64,000 nucleotides of DNA from Arcobacter defluvii (GTDB lineage Bacteria; Campylobacterota; Campylobacteria; Campylobacterales; Arcobacteraceae): the NCBI RefSeq assembly GCF_013201725.1, contig NZ_CP053835.1:1-64000 (forward strand). Direction: 5' to 3'. The translations under genes and the position numbers were made by a program. The notes under the pieces were generated by a model. It made no database searches, was not told where the DNA came from, and worked only from the letters and a program-made list of their open reading frames with translations. Each line of letters starts with the position of its first letter. Position 1 is the first letter of the stretch. Positions 45,618 to 54,139 of this stretch are shown here, in pieces.

Positions 45618-46012
45618 TATGCAGCCTTTTTTTCAATGATTTTTTTAATAAACGGAGGTGGATTTGTATTTAGCATAGTTGTTAGTTTTTTTATTTCTTC
45701 TTCAATTGAAACACTCTCCTTATATTTGATAGGAAAGATTCCACTATTAATAATCTTTGCAGCAGCAATTGCTCCAATATTTGTAAAATAAACAATATCA
45801 ATATCTTTTAAAAGTTCAACAGTTTTATCTGTATCTTTATCTTCAATTTTTATGATTTCGCAAACGTTAGTAAGGTCTTTCCCTATTTCATAAACAGCGA
45901 ATTGCTTAGCACTTCCAAAATGTGAATCAATATTTTCTAAATCGCTAGTTGCAAATGCAACTTTTAGATTACCAGTTGACGGTTCATTTGATTTTATTTT
46001 TATGCTTTTCAT
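45617..46012 (-). CDS. nifX: NifX, FeMo-co precursor-binding protein
   Basis: 131 residues of the NifX/NafY/NifB-C fold: KVAFATSDLENIDSHFGSAKQFAVYEI and DIVYFTNIGAIAAAKIINSGIFPIK. NifX carries NifB-co/VK-cluster between NifB and NifEN. It is the first gene after the sigma-54 site at 46047-46062, and probably leads nifX-DUF269-nifF-nifW-nifZ-ferredoxins. Two more NifX-like genes occur at 55-57 kb. Confidence 0.9.
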   Translation of the reverse strand: MKSIKIKSNEPSTGNLKVAFATSDLENIDSHFGSAKQFAVYEIGKDLTNVCEIIKIEDKDTDKTVELLKDIDIVYFTNIGAIAAAKIINSGIFPIKYKESVSIEEEIKKLTTMLNTNPPPFIKKIIEKKAA

Positions 46013-46046
46013 GTTATATCCTAAAAGTTATATATAAAGACCTATA

Positions 46047-46062
46047 TGCAATTAGTGTTCCA
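46047..46062 (-). promoter_or_regulatory. Sigma-54 promoter of the nifX operon
   Basis: TGGAACACTAATTGCA on the minus strand, GG-N10-GC spacing, 35 bp upstream of the nifX start. Confidence 0.85.
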
Positions 46063-46076
46063 CAACTTTTTTTGTT

Positions 46077-47330
46077 TTATTTTCCTATTGCAAAAAGATA
46101 AAATATATTATTTTCAGTTTCAAGAAATTCTTTAGAAATATCGTCAAAATAGGCACCTAAGCCACTACATGAAATATTTAAGTGTGTTGAGCGTAGATAT
46201 AAAATTTGTGAAATAAATCCTGTTAAGATATATAAATAAAAATATTCTTCACTATTTTTTGCTGTAAAAAATAGAGTTATTGCACTATCACCTGAAAGTT
46301 TTTGATTTAAAGCTAATTTAGTTGCAATTTCTTTAAAATCGCCCTCTTTTTGTAAATTCACATTTTTGTAAAGACCTTTTTTCATATCTTTTACATTGTT
46401 ATTTATAAAATAAATCTCTATTTCATATTTTTGTGCAAATTCAAAAATATTTTTTGTAATAAATAAAAAATCATCTTTAGAAATTTCTTCTTTTTTAAAA
46501 GCTCTAATTGAACGGCGATTATTTATAGCTTCTTGTAAATCTTCTTTTTTTAAATCATTTAATAAATTTATATTTGAAACAATAGGAAAAAAGTCTTTTT
46601 GTGCTTCTATATAAAACTCTTCAATAAAATTTTCTTTTAACTGATAATCACAAGCACTTACATTTACTATTGGAGTTCTTAACTTTTTACACTCAAGTTC
46701 TTTATGAATTTGAGTAAATACAGAAGTATAAAATGATTCAAATTTATCAAATGAAAAATCCTCATTTAAAGAGTTTTTATCAAAATTAAAATCTATGTTA
46801 AAAGGTATTTTTTCAAGCTCTAAAGCAGCATAAATAGAACCCAAAAGATGACCAGTATCAAGTAAAATATATCTTATGGCTCTTTTTTCATACTTCCAAT
46901 CAGACCTAAAATAGGCATTACTTATTAAGAATATGATTTTTTTTTGAAATTTATCTTCAAAATAGTATTCAACTCCATCATTACTTAATTCATGGATTAA
47001 AGTGATTTTGTTTTCTATTGCTTCATAGTGATAAATTCCATTTACTAAAGATTTTATTCCTCGAAGTTGGATATAAATTTCACTTGGATATAAACCTCCA
47101 GCACTTGGATTTGCTCTTAAATCAACTTTTACATTTCCATAGGTTTTAGATGCTGTAATTTTTCCAATATTTTTAATAAATTTTAATTCTTCAAAATCAT
47201 CTAGATTAAAAGATAAAAAAAATGAAGGATAAGATTTATAGGCTCTTGGTTGAGTCCTATAATCTATAAAATTTGAGCCAGTTAAATACTTTTTAGCATT
47301 AATATCAGTTTTATCATGAAACTTTTGCAT
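46077..47330 (-). CDS. SagB/ThcOx-type nitroreductase-fold protein
   Basis: 417 residues with a SagB-like N-terminal half (RTQPRAYKSYPS, LRANPSAGGLYPSEIYIQLRGIKSLVNGIYHYE, IRYILLDTGHLLGSIYAALE; key parts PSAGGLYPSEIY and DTGHLLGS) and a second nitroreductase-like half (EAINNRRSIRAFKKEEIS at about 275). FMN-dependent oxidation is expected for the family, mostly of peptides or small molecules. It overlaps the ankyrin gene by 17 bp and ends the nifN operon. Its role in nitrogen fixation is unknown. Confidence 0.75.
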   Translation of the reverse strand: MQKFHDKTDINAKKYLTGSNFIDYRTQPRAYKSYPSFFLSFNLDDFEELKFIKNIGKITASKTYGNVKVDLRANPSAGGLYPSEIYIQLRGIKSLVNGIYHYEAIENKITLIHELSNDGVEYYFEDKFQKKIIFLISNAYFRSDWKYEKRAIRYILLDTGHLLGSIYAALELEKIPFNIDFNFDKNSLNEDFSFDKFESFYTSVFTQIHKELECKKLRTPIVNVSACDYQLKENFIEEFYIEAQKDFFPIVSNINLLNDLKKEDLQEAINNRRSIRAFKKEEISKDDFLFITKNIFEFAQKYEIEIYFINNNVKDMKKGLYKNVNLQKEGDFKEIATKLALNQKLSGDSAITLFFTAKNSEEYFYLYILTGFISQILYLRSTHLNISCSGLGAYFDDISKEFLETENNIFYLFAIGK

Positions 47331-47757
47331 TTTTTAATAGTTTCACAATTTTTGGAGTAACCGCTAAATCAATAGCTTTAAATCCATCTAAACTTTCAAA
47401 TTCTGTTTTTGCACCATGTTTTAAAAGAAGTTCAACAAAATCATCTTTTCCTGCACTTGCACAATACATTAATGCAGTTACATTATTTACATTTTGTGAA
47501 TCTATATCAATCCCTGCTTTGATAACAGCTTCAAAACATTCATAAGAGTTTGCAAAACATGAGTTCCAAAGTGCAGAATTTCCATCTACATTTTTCATGT
47601 TTAATTCAACATCCATAGATAAAAGTTCATTTACTAAATCAATTTTTCCTTCACGACATGCTTTCATAAGTGCAGAGTTTCCATACTTTCCAGCACTATT
47701 TAGGTTAGTTAAATCATAATCATTTTCTTCTAACCAATTTTTTAATTTAGTTGTCAT
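47314..47757 (-). CDS. Ankyrin-repeat protein, nif-linked
   Basis: 147 residues with about four ankyrin repeats (GNSALMKACREGKIDLVNELL, GNSALWNSCFANSYECFEAVI, VTALMYCASAGKDDFVELLL and a terminal partial one), likely a protein-binding scaffold. It starts one base before the Tpx-like gene ends and overlaps the SagB-like gene. No enzymatic motif. Partner presumably a nif protein, by context. Confidence 0.85.
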   Translation of the reverse strand: MTTKLKNWLEENDYDLTNLNSAGKYGNSALMKACREGKIDLVNELLSMDVELNMKNVDGNSALWNSCFANSYECFEAVIKAGIDIDSQNVNNVTALMYCASAGKDDFVELLLKHGAKTEFESLDGFKAIDLAVTPKIVKLLKNAKVS

Positions 47758-48279
47758 TTAAACACCCATCCAATTTTCGTGAGTGTGACCTTTTGGTTTA
47801 AAGTTAACAACTTCATTTAGTGTGATTGAAAAATCTTCCATTTTAAATTCATCTTCTAAATCTGTTGGAATCTCTTTATATTTTATAACACCCTCTTTAT
47901 CAATTACGAAAATCGAGTTCGCAACCATAGAATCATCTATATTTACTCCAAATTTATTTGAAAAATCAACAAAGTCATTTGAAATAAACTCTCTATCTAA
48001 AGCATACTTTTCTGCAATGTCTTCAATTATTTCTTGACTACTTGAAGTGATGATATAAGGAAAAACTTTTCTTTTTGTTGTATTAATTATTTGATGTAAA
48101 TCAGAGTTATATTTACTTACATCATTTAAAGTTATCATAACTTGAACAGAAGGTGCCATCAAACCAATAACTTTAACTTCATCATTTAGCATTTTTACTC
48201 TAACAGCAGGTGCTTCACCTTCAACTTTTCTCTCTTTTTTACCTAATGTATATTTATTATTTTTAAATGTAATTTCCAT
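47758..48279 (-). CDS. Tpx-like protein without any cysteine
   Basis: 173 residues with the thiol peroxidase fold outline: EVKVIGLMAPSVQVMITLNDVSKYNSDLHQI (the active-site strand, cut here to its key APSVQVMITLNDVS), SSSQEIIEDIAEKYALDREFISNDFVDFSNKFGV, then NSIFVIDKEGVIKYKEIPTD. The protein has no cysteine, so it cannot be a peroxidase. Related to the genes at 48281-48658 and 16941-17465. Confidence 0.65.
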   Translation of the reverse strand: MEITFKNNKYTLGKKERKVEGEAPAVRVKMLNDEVKVIGLMAPSVQVMITLNDVSKYNSDLHQIINTTKRKVFPYIITSSSQEIIEDIAEKYALDREFISNDFVDFSNKFGVNIDDSMVANSIFVIDKEGVIKYKEIPTDLEDEFKMEDFSITLNEVVNFKPKGHTHENWMGV

Positions 48280-48280
48280 A

Positions 48281-48658
48281 TTATAAAATTTCCTTGTGTA
48301 TTATTTGACAATCTTTATTTATCATTATTAATGATTTTATTAAATTGTTTTTTTCATCATTTAGATTAAACTGTTTTGCAAATGATTTAAAGTCATTTGA
48401 AATAAATGATTCATTTAATTCATATTTCTCTATAAGCTCTTTTATTTCATTTTGTGAACTTGAAGTTATAATAAAACACTCAATTTTGTCTTTTGAAAAG
48501 TTTATGCTCTCTTTTAATTTATCGTTAAACTCCAATATATTTGGAAGAATAACAATCACTTGAGCCTGTAATTTTGGAAGACCAAGTAGCTTTGTACTCT
48601 CATTTAACATTTTTATTGATGTAAATGGAACTATTGGAAGATTTGGATTAATGCTCAT
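48281..48658 (-). CDS. Short Tpx-like protein without catalytic cysteine
   Basis: 125 residues, clearly related to its neighbour: ITSSSQNEIKELIEKYELNESFISNDFKSFAKQF aligns with ITSSSQEIIEDIAEKYALDREFISNDFVDFSNKF (key shared part ITSSSQ and FISNDF). It lacks both terminal thirds of the family (the C-terminal DxEG loop is reduced to INKDCQIIHKEIL). Two cysteines are not in the active-site position. Overlaps nifN by 11 bp. Confidence 0.6.
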   Translation of the reverse strand: MSINPNLPIVPFTSIKMLNESTKLLGLPKLQAQVIVILPNILEFNDKLKESINFSKDKIECFIITSSSQNEIKELIEKYELNESFISNDFKSFAKQFNLNDEKNNLIKSLIMINKDCQIIHKEIL

Positions 48659-49943
48659 GACTCTCTCCTAGTTTATAGTGATTTATCAAATTTGCTAATT
48701 CAAAAAGTACATAAGTACTTCCTTCATATAAAACATCATTTTTTAGTTGATTTCCTAATCCTTCAAAATCTGGGAAACCTCTTAGCATCAAGGCTTTTTT
48801 ATGTTTTATAGTAAGTCTTTCTCCATGAAAGTTTGAAATTAATACATCACTTTCTTGCAAAAATGATTCCACATCTTCAAAATCTCCAATTAAAAGATTT
48901 TCACATGGGATTTCATCTAATAGGTCATTTCTGTGAGTAGTTACAATCGCTTTTATTGTAGCTCCTGCTTCTATTATTGTATTTGCAACACTGATTGCTT
49001 GGTCTGGTTCAAGAGCAATTACTACTTTTGAACTACCTATTGCAAAGTGTGTATCTAAAAGGGCATCTTGTAATCTTTTTCTCCATCTAACAATTGATGG
49101 ATGTGGTTGAGAGATATTTTTTAAGTTGCATAAAGCTTTATAAAAATTATCACTTTGTTCTAATCCACCTAAACTATCAAAATGAAATAGATTTAGATTT
49201 GTATTTTTTTCAAGCATTTTTTGTCCACATTTTTGAACGCTTTGTCCAATAGTAATTACTAAATGTGAAGTTGCCAATTTTTTAATATCTTCAACACTTA
49301 TTCCTCCACTACTTAAAGCTCCTTGTTTTAAACCTAAGTGACCATCAAGTGATTCACTCAAATCTGGAAGTGCAAAAACTTCATATCCAAAAAGAGAAAT
49401 AGTATCTTTGATTTTTTCTATTTCTATTGGTTTTAGATTTACATTTGGGATAATTAGTGCTTTATTTGTATCTATTTCAGAATCTTTTTCAACAAGTTGC
49501 TCAATAGTTGCTTCAACTGCTTTTGCAAAACCACTCTCAATTGAGCCTTCAAAATCAGGTGTATTTACGTAAACCATTAGTTGTTGGTCTTTTACAAGTA
49601 AAGTTGCACCTTTTATATCATCACCTTTTGTTTCAGTAAGTCCAGTTGTAAAAAGACCAACTAAATCAGGTTTTACTTTTTTAGTAATATTTTTAATACT
49701 TTCACTAATAGCATAATCTCCACCATCAATAACAGCAGTTATATCATTTACAGCTGTTGTTTGAACAGCAATTGGGTCATTAAAGTGTCTAGTGAAAAAT
49801 ACTTTTGTAAATGAAGCACAACCCTGAGCTCCATGCATCAAAGGCATACAGTTTTTAATTCCTAAAAAGAAGAGCATCGCTCCCATTGGCTGCGATAGTT
49901 TAATAGGGTTTAGTTGTAAAGGTTTTTTACTAATAGCTTCCAT
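48648..49943 (-). CDS. nifN: NifN, FeMo-co scaffold subunit
   Basis: 431 residues from ATG 49943 (MEAISKKPLQ), five bases after TAGGAAATTCC. The frame opens upstream at TTG 49976, but that codon lies inside the sigma-54 promoter and before the expected transcript start. Motifs: NPIKLSQPMGAMLFFLG, NCMPLMHGAQGCASFTKVFFTRHF (key part MHGAQGCASF) and TGLTETKGDD. With NifE it builds FeMo-co. Unusually it is not adjacent to nifE. Confidence 0.93.
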   Translation of the reverse strand: MEAISKKPLQLNPIKLSQPMGAMLFFLGIKNCMPLMHGAQGCASFTKVFFTRHFNDPIAVQTTAVNDITAVIDGGDYAISESIKNITKKVKPDLVGLFTTGLTETKGDDIKGATLLVKDQQLMVYVNTPDFEGSIESGFAKAVEATIEQLVEKDSEIDTNKALIIPNVNLKPIEIEKIKDTISLFGYEVFALPDLSESLDGHLGLKQGALSSGGISVEDIKKLATSHLVITIGQSVQKCGQKMLEKNTNLNLFHFDSLGGLEQSDNFYKALCNLKNISQPHPSIVRWRKRLQDALLDTHFAIGSSKVVIALEPDQAISVANTIIEAGATIKAIVTTHRNDLLDEIPCENLLIGDFEDVESFLQESDVLISNFHGERLTIKHKKALMLRGFPDFEGLGNQLKNDVLYEGSTYVLFELANLINHYKLGESHEH

Positions 49944-49971
49944 GGAATTTCCTAGGTTTTTTTTAAAAACT

Positions 49972-49987
49972 TGCAAGAAGTGTTCCT
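49972..49987 (-). promoter_or_regulatory. Sigma-54 promoter of the nifN operon
   Basis: AGGAACACTTCTTGCA on the minus strand, GG-N10-GC spacing, 29 bp before the nifN ATG. The next gene on the other side belongs to the inserted module. Confidence 0.78.
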
Positions 49988-50130
49988 TGATAATACATAA
50001 TTATTTTATGAATAAACGAAGTGAAATCTAATACAATTATGTTCTTATTTGATTATATTTATAATTTATAAATTTCTAGGATATTGATTAATAAGTAATA
50101 AATTGAGTCATTTGAGAGTTATTTTTTAGT

Positions 50131-50160
50131 TATAATCTTGAAAATTAAAATTCATAAAGG
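50131..50160 (+). promoter_or_regulatory. Promoter -10 and SD of the inserted three-gene module
   Basis: TATAAT at 50131-50136 in a T-rich context and AAAGG at 50156-50160 before ATG 50169. There is no sigma-54 signature, so the module is probably not nif-regulated. Confidence 0.45.
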
Positions 50161-50168
50161 TATTTATT

Positions 50169-51803
50169 ATGATTAATAAAATTGGATTTAAAAATTATAA
50201 AGCATTTAAAGAAGCTGATATTGAATTAAAACCAATAACAATACTCCTTGGTTCAAATAGTGTAGGTAAAAGTAGTATTATAAAATTACTTTTAATGATT
50301 TCTCAAAATATAAATTCTAATATAGTTCCAAAGAATATACTATCTATTAATGGAGAAGTAGTTCAATTTGGTTCATTTGAAAACTTATTGCATAAAAGAA
50401 ATTTACAACATTCTTTAGAAATAAGTTTTGATTTAGAGAATATAAATTTTGATATTTATTTTAATGATTTGAAAAATAAAATAAATGTTATAGTCAGAAA
50501 TTTAAAAAAAACATATTTTTTGTGTACAAAAGGACTTAATAATTATCAAGAATATTTTAATGAAATAGATAGAGAAGAAAGAGAAGAAAATATTAATAAT
50601 TTATTAAATACTTTAAATAGTTATAAATTAAGAATTAATAATATTAGTAAAAGAGAAACGAAAGTAGAAAATCAAAATAATTTAATAGCAAAATTCATAT
50701 CAATATATTTTGATCAAAATGAAGAAAATATTTATTCTTTTTTCCAAAAAAAAGATGGTTTATTATATTTTGATACAAAAGTTTTAAGACATACTTATGA
50801 TTTTTTGTCAAATTTATCTAAACATCAATCAAAAAATATAAAACTTATTTATAGTTTTAAATTATCAAAAAATAAAAAAGATATTAAAATTGTAAATTTT
50901 GAATTAAAATCTGAAGAAGATATATTATTTAAATATGAAAAAGATTCTTTAAAGAATAAAATTTCAAGTATATATATTGAAGATAATATTGCTAAATTAT
51001 ATGCTAGTAAATTTAATAAATTAGTAAGTCTGAATCAATTCCAAGTATTTAAGATTTTAAGAACAGAAGATAATTTTTTTATTGATACTCTAATTAAAAT
51101 TTTCCAAAATATTTCAAAACAAATTCATTCAAGTTTTAGTTATGAGAATATAAATTATGTTGACCCTCTTAGAGCCTATCCAAGAAGATATTATTTTTTA
51201 GATGAAATAAATAATACTTCTGCATTAAATAAAATTGATGGCGAAAGTATGGCTAAAATTTTGAAAGAAAACGCACCATTAAAAAGAAGTGTAAATAAGT
51301 GGATTCAGAAATTTAATTTAAGAGTTAATATAGAACAATTAAAAGATACTATTCATAATATTAAAATTAATCAAAATAGTTTAAGTTTAGATATTACAGA
51401 TGTTGGTTTTGGTATATCTCAAATACTTCCAATTATTACACAAGGATTTTTTGCGAAAAATGGTTCTACTACAATAATTGAACAACCAGAAATACATCTT
51501 CATCCTAAAATGCAAGCTGATTTAGCTGATTTATTTATCGAAATGACAAACGATAAAAATAAAAAAAAGTTTTTAATTGAAACTCATAGCGAATATATGT
51601 TGAAAAGATTACGAAGAAGAATTGCTGAAGGAAAAATATCAAATGATGATGTAGCAATATATTCTCTATCTTACGATAATGATAATAGTAGAGCAGAAAT
51701 AGAAAAGATTGGAATTTCTGAATCAGGAGCTTTTAATTGGCCTAAAGATTTTCTTGATACAGAGTTAGAAGATACTATAGAATTTATGAAACTTCAAGGT
51801 TAA
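50169..51803 (+). CDS. AAA family ATPase with DUF3696-like C-terminus
   Basis: 544 residues. The N-terminus is ABC/SMC-type (MINKIGFKNYKAFKEADIELK, Walker A LLGSNSVGKSS at about 27-37). A long helical insertion follows (about 90-300), then GFGISQILPII (signature-like), TTIIEQPEIHLHPKMQADLADL (Walker B region) and FLIETHSEYMLKRLRRRIAEGKI (H-switch). This is the OLD-like/DUF3696 group without TOPRIM, often seen in defence loci. First of three tightly spaced plus-strand genes lying between nifN and nifE. Confidence 0.8.
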   Translation: MINKIGFKNYKAFKEADIELKPITILLGSNSVGKSSIIKLLLMISQNINSNIVPKNILSINGEVVQFGSFENLLHKRNLQHSLEISFDLENINFDIYFNDLKNKINVIVRNLKKTYFLCTKGLNNYQEYFNEIDREEREENINNLLNTLNSYKLRINNISKRETKVENQNNLIAKFISIYFDQNEENIYSFFQKKDGLLYFDTKVLRHTYDFLSNLSKHQSKNIKLIYSFKLSKNKKDIKIVNFELKSEEDILFKYEKDSLKNKISSIYIEDNIAKLYASKFNKLVSLNQFQVFKILRTEDNFFIDTLIKIFQNISKQIHSSFSYENINYVDPLRAYPRRYYFLDEINNTSALNKIDGESMAKILKENAPLKRSVNKWIQKFNLRVNIEQLKDTIHNIKINQNSLSLDITDVGFGISQILPIITQGFFAKNGSTTIIEQPEIHLHPKMQADLADLFIEMTNDKNKKKFLIETHSEYMLKRLRRRIAEGKISNDDVAIYSLSYDNDNSRAEIEKIGISESGAFNWPKDFLDTELEDTIEFMKLQG

Positions 51804-51805
51804 AA

Positions 51806-52252
51806 ATGGATATTACTATTTGTAAAAGTTTTATTGAGAATTCTCATTATAATAGAAATACTGCTGTGTTATTTAGTTTCGCAGGACAAAATAATAATCG
51901 AGTTGTTATCAATAATAAAATATTAGAAATATATAAAGGAATAGATATTTCAATTATTAAAGAATGGATACTACTAATGGATGCAGTTGGTTTTTGGAAA
52001 AAAATTGATGTAGAAGAAACATGTATTGAAAATATTTTTCCTAATACTTGTAAAGCATCTAAGCATAAAATACTTTTTGTTTCAGATTATGAAGAATATG
52101 ATGATAATTTATGTTTAGATATAAGTGTTTTAAATTCTTTAGATGCGGAACATCTTTTATCTTCTCGTAATCAAACAATTAATGTACTAGGAGAGAGAGC
52201 ACAAGTTACAACGGGTGATGGTTCAGATATTAATTCAAGGAGTTTATTATGA
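51806..52252 (+). CDS. Unknown protein with C-terminal Gly-rich motif, module gene 2
   Basis: 148 residues, soluble, two bases after the ATPase stop. The body (about 1-118) is unrecognised. Residues 129-140 read GERAQVTTGDGS, which recurs as GENAQVTTGDGS at residues 10-21 of the next protein. Its stop overlaps the next ATG (ATGA). The matched motif at facing ends suggests the two proteins associate, perhaps through the motif itself, as seen in paired amyloid-like signalling motifs. This is inference. Confidence 0.6.
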   Translation: MDITICKSFIENSHYNRNTAVLFSFAGQNNNRVVINNKILEIYKGIDISIIKEWILLMDAVGFWKKIDVEETCIENIFPNTCKASKHKILFVSDYEEYDDNLCLDISVLNSLDAEHLLSSRNQTINVLGERAQVTTGDGSDINSRSLL

Positions 52253-52311
52253 GAGAACAAGATATTAAAATAACAGGAGAGAACGCACAAGTTACAACGG
52301 GTGATGGTTCT
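52190..52311 (+). repeat. Duplicated 36 bp coding segment of module genes 2 and 3
   Basis: Copies at 52190-52225 and 52276-52311 agree at 33 of 36 positions, and 26 bases in a row are identical. The DNA identity over a junction of two genes suggests a recent duplication or gene conversion. Confidence 0.85.
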
Positions 52312-52683
52312 CATATCTATAATAATTTAAATAAGACTCAAATAAATTGGTTTTTTTTATCTTTTTTAATTGCTTTAATAGTATGTTTAACGAGTATATA
52401 TTTTTTTAATTCTTTAAAAATAGGATTAGTAATTGGAATATTCTCATTCATATTTATATTTTTTTTAAATCCTAAGAGAAGATTCTTTAGGATGGGCTGG
52501 TTGACTATCGGAATATCATCTTCTTTATTTTCTTTGAATTTTATTAGTTTAGAGATACCTAGAAATGAATATATTTTTGGTAAACTCCAAATTGGTTCTA
52601 GTGAATATAGTACAAATTTAGCAATTTTATTGTTATTTTTGAGTGCTTGGTTATTTTATTTAGATAGTAAAGAAAAGAATTAA
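52249..52683 (+). CDS. Small membrane protein with N-terminal Gly-rich motif, module gene 3
   Basis: 144 residues. An N-terminal motif GENAQVTTGDGS (10-21) precedes about four hydrophobic helices (about 33-53, 58-72, 84-98 and 122-137) with a basic loop PKRRFFRMGW. The layout, a short exposed motif plus a membrane part, is typical of effectors or sensors in defence-like systems, but no family is recognised. Confidence 0.6.
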   Translation: MREQDIKITGENAQVTTGDGSHIYNNLNKTQINWFFLSFLIALIVCLTSIYFFNSLKIGLVIGIFSFIFIFFLNPKRRFFRMGWLTIGISSSLFSLNFISLEIPRNEYIFGKLQIGSSEYSTNLAILLLFLSAWLFYLDSKEKN

Positions 52684-52704
52684 CTATATTTTTATAGTTA
52701 ATTC
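52677..52704. terminator. Perfect 12 bp hairpin at the module/nifE junction
   Basis: GAATTAACTATA (52677-52688) and TATAGTTAATTC (52693-52704) are exact complements around TTTT. The minus strand continues into TTTTCTTT, so it is a good nifE terminator. It covers the stop codons of both convergent genes. Confidence 0.75.
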
Positions 52705-54038
52705 CCCCAAGGTTCAGGGTTACCAACTATTTGGAATACTTTATTATTAACAGCATTACAAACATCAATAGCAAGGTTTACTAAACCACTATAAGCTCCA
52801 TAACTCACTTTTTTCTCTTGGTTTACATCAACAAAAGCTACTTTTTTCTTAATTGCTGTATATAAACTTCTTCCACCTGCAAGTAAGATATCAATATTGT
52901 GTTCATCAATTAATTTTGATTGTTCACTTGGGTCTTCCATCAAAATTTTTACATATTGAGCACAAATTTCTCTATCTTCTAATGTAGCTTTTTTTACACT
53001 TGTTGCAACTACATCAATTCCTATATCTTGTAAAGCACTAGCAATTGACCAAGTTTTATTTCCACCTGTATTTAAAATTGCTTTTTTGCCCTCTAAAACT
53101 TTTCTATATGGAATAAGTGCAACTTCAAGTTTTGCTTCTTCTTCAGCAATAACAGCTTCAGCTCTTTTTGATAACTCTTCATCTCCAAAAGCATTTACGA
53201 TACTTCTAATTGCATTTGTTGTATCTCGTTTTCCATAAAATGAAATAGAAATATATGGAATTTCATATTTTTCTTGCATTTTTCTTGTTAGACTTATAAG
53301 TGATTTTGCACAAACAATTACGTTTAATTTTGCAGTGTGAGCCATTTGAATATTTTCAATTCTTCCATCACCTGCAAGTGTTGAAACAACTTTTATCCCA
53401 ATTTTTTCAAGTAGTGGTGTATATTGCCACATATCACCAGTTACATTATATTCTCCAATCAGATTAATTCCAAAAGGATGAATCTCTTCTGGTTCTCGTG
53501 TTCCAATTAATTGATGTAAAACAGATTCCCCACCAAGTCGTGAGCCTAGATTTTTACCACCAACAAAACCTGGAGAGTGAATAACAACTACTGGAATACC
53601 ATGTTTTTTTTCCATTCTATCACATGTATTATCCATATCATCACCAATCATTGCAGTTACACAAGTTTCATATACGAAAATACCTTTTGGATTTTTATGT
53701 TCAACAATATAATCTATGGCTTCTTCAAGTTTTTTATCACCACCAAAGATTACATCATTTGTATTAACATCTGTTGTAAATCCTGTTACTGTGTTATTCT
53801 CACCATGATGAGAAGTTAAAGTTTGTCTTGTCTCCCAAGATGCTCCAATACAAGTTGCAGGAGAGTGAACTAAGTGAACAACATCAGCAAAAGGAAAAAG
53901 TGCGATTTGAGCTCCCTCAAATGCACAACCTCCGCTTGTTGCTCCTGGTTTTGGTTTATCACATGATGATTTTTTTGTTTTATTATGAGAACATGCACTT
54001 TCGCTTAATAATTCTTTGATTAATTTTTTATTTACCAT
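52698..54038 (-). CDS. nifE: NifE, FeMo-co scaffold subunit
   Basis: 446 residues. Cluster ligands corresponding to A. vinelandii NifE are visible: Cys38 (SGGCAFEGA), Cys63 (PATCIGASWETR), Cys126 (YETCVTAMIGDD) and a Cys in LNVIVCAKSL (about 250). It forms the NifEN scaffold. A three-gene plus-strand module of ~2.5 kb separates it from nifN. It has its own sigma-54 promoter. Confidence 0.95.
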   Translation of the reverse strand: MVNKKLIKELLSESACSHNKTKKSSCDKPKPGATSGGCAFEGAQIALFPFADVVHLVHSPATCIGASWETRQTLTSHHGENNTVTGFTTDVNTNDVIFGGDKKLEEAIDYIVEHKNPKGIFVYETCVTAMIGDDMDNTCDRMEKKHGIPVVVIHSPGFVGGKNLGSRLGGESVLHQLIGTREPEEIHPFGINLIGEYNVTGDMWQYTPLLEKIGIKVVSTLAGDGRIENIQMAHTAKLNVIVCAKSLISLTRKMQEKYEIPYISISFYGKRDTTNAIRSIVNAFGDEELSKRAEAVIAEEEAKLEVALIPYRKVLEGKKAILNTGGNKTWSIASALQDIGIDVVATSVKKATLEDREICAQYVKILMEDPSEQSKLIDEHNIDILLAGGRSLYTAIKKKVAFVDVNQEKKVSYGAYSGLVNLAIDVCNAVNNKVFQIVGNPEPWGN

Positions 54039-54074
54039 AACGTCCTCTTTTGTTTTGGATTTTTTTATGATTTA

Positions 54075-54090
54075 TGCAAATTCTATTCCC
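54075..54090 (-). promoter_or_regulatory. Sigma-54 promoter of nifE
   Basis: GGGAATAGAATTTGCA on the minus strand. GG-N10-GC spacing holds, 37 bp before the ATG. Confidence 0.78.
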
Positions 54091-54139
54091 ATAAGAGATA
54101 AGTTCTAAATGTCTGTTTAGACATTTAGAATTAAAAGAA

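Noticed and set aside
50000-52700. Insertion sequence or transposon splitting nifEN
   Set aside because: No transposase, integrase, terminal inverted repeat or target-site duplication is visible. The mechanism of insertion is unknown.
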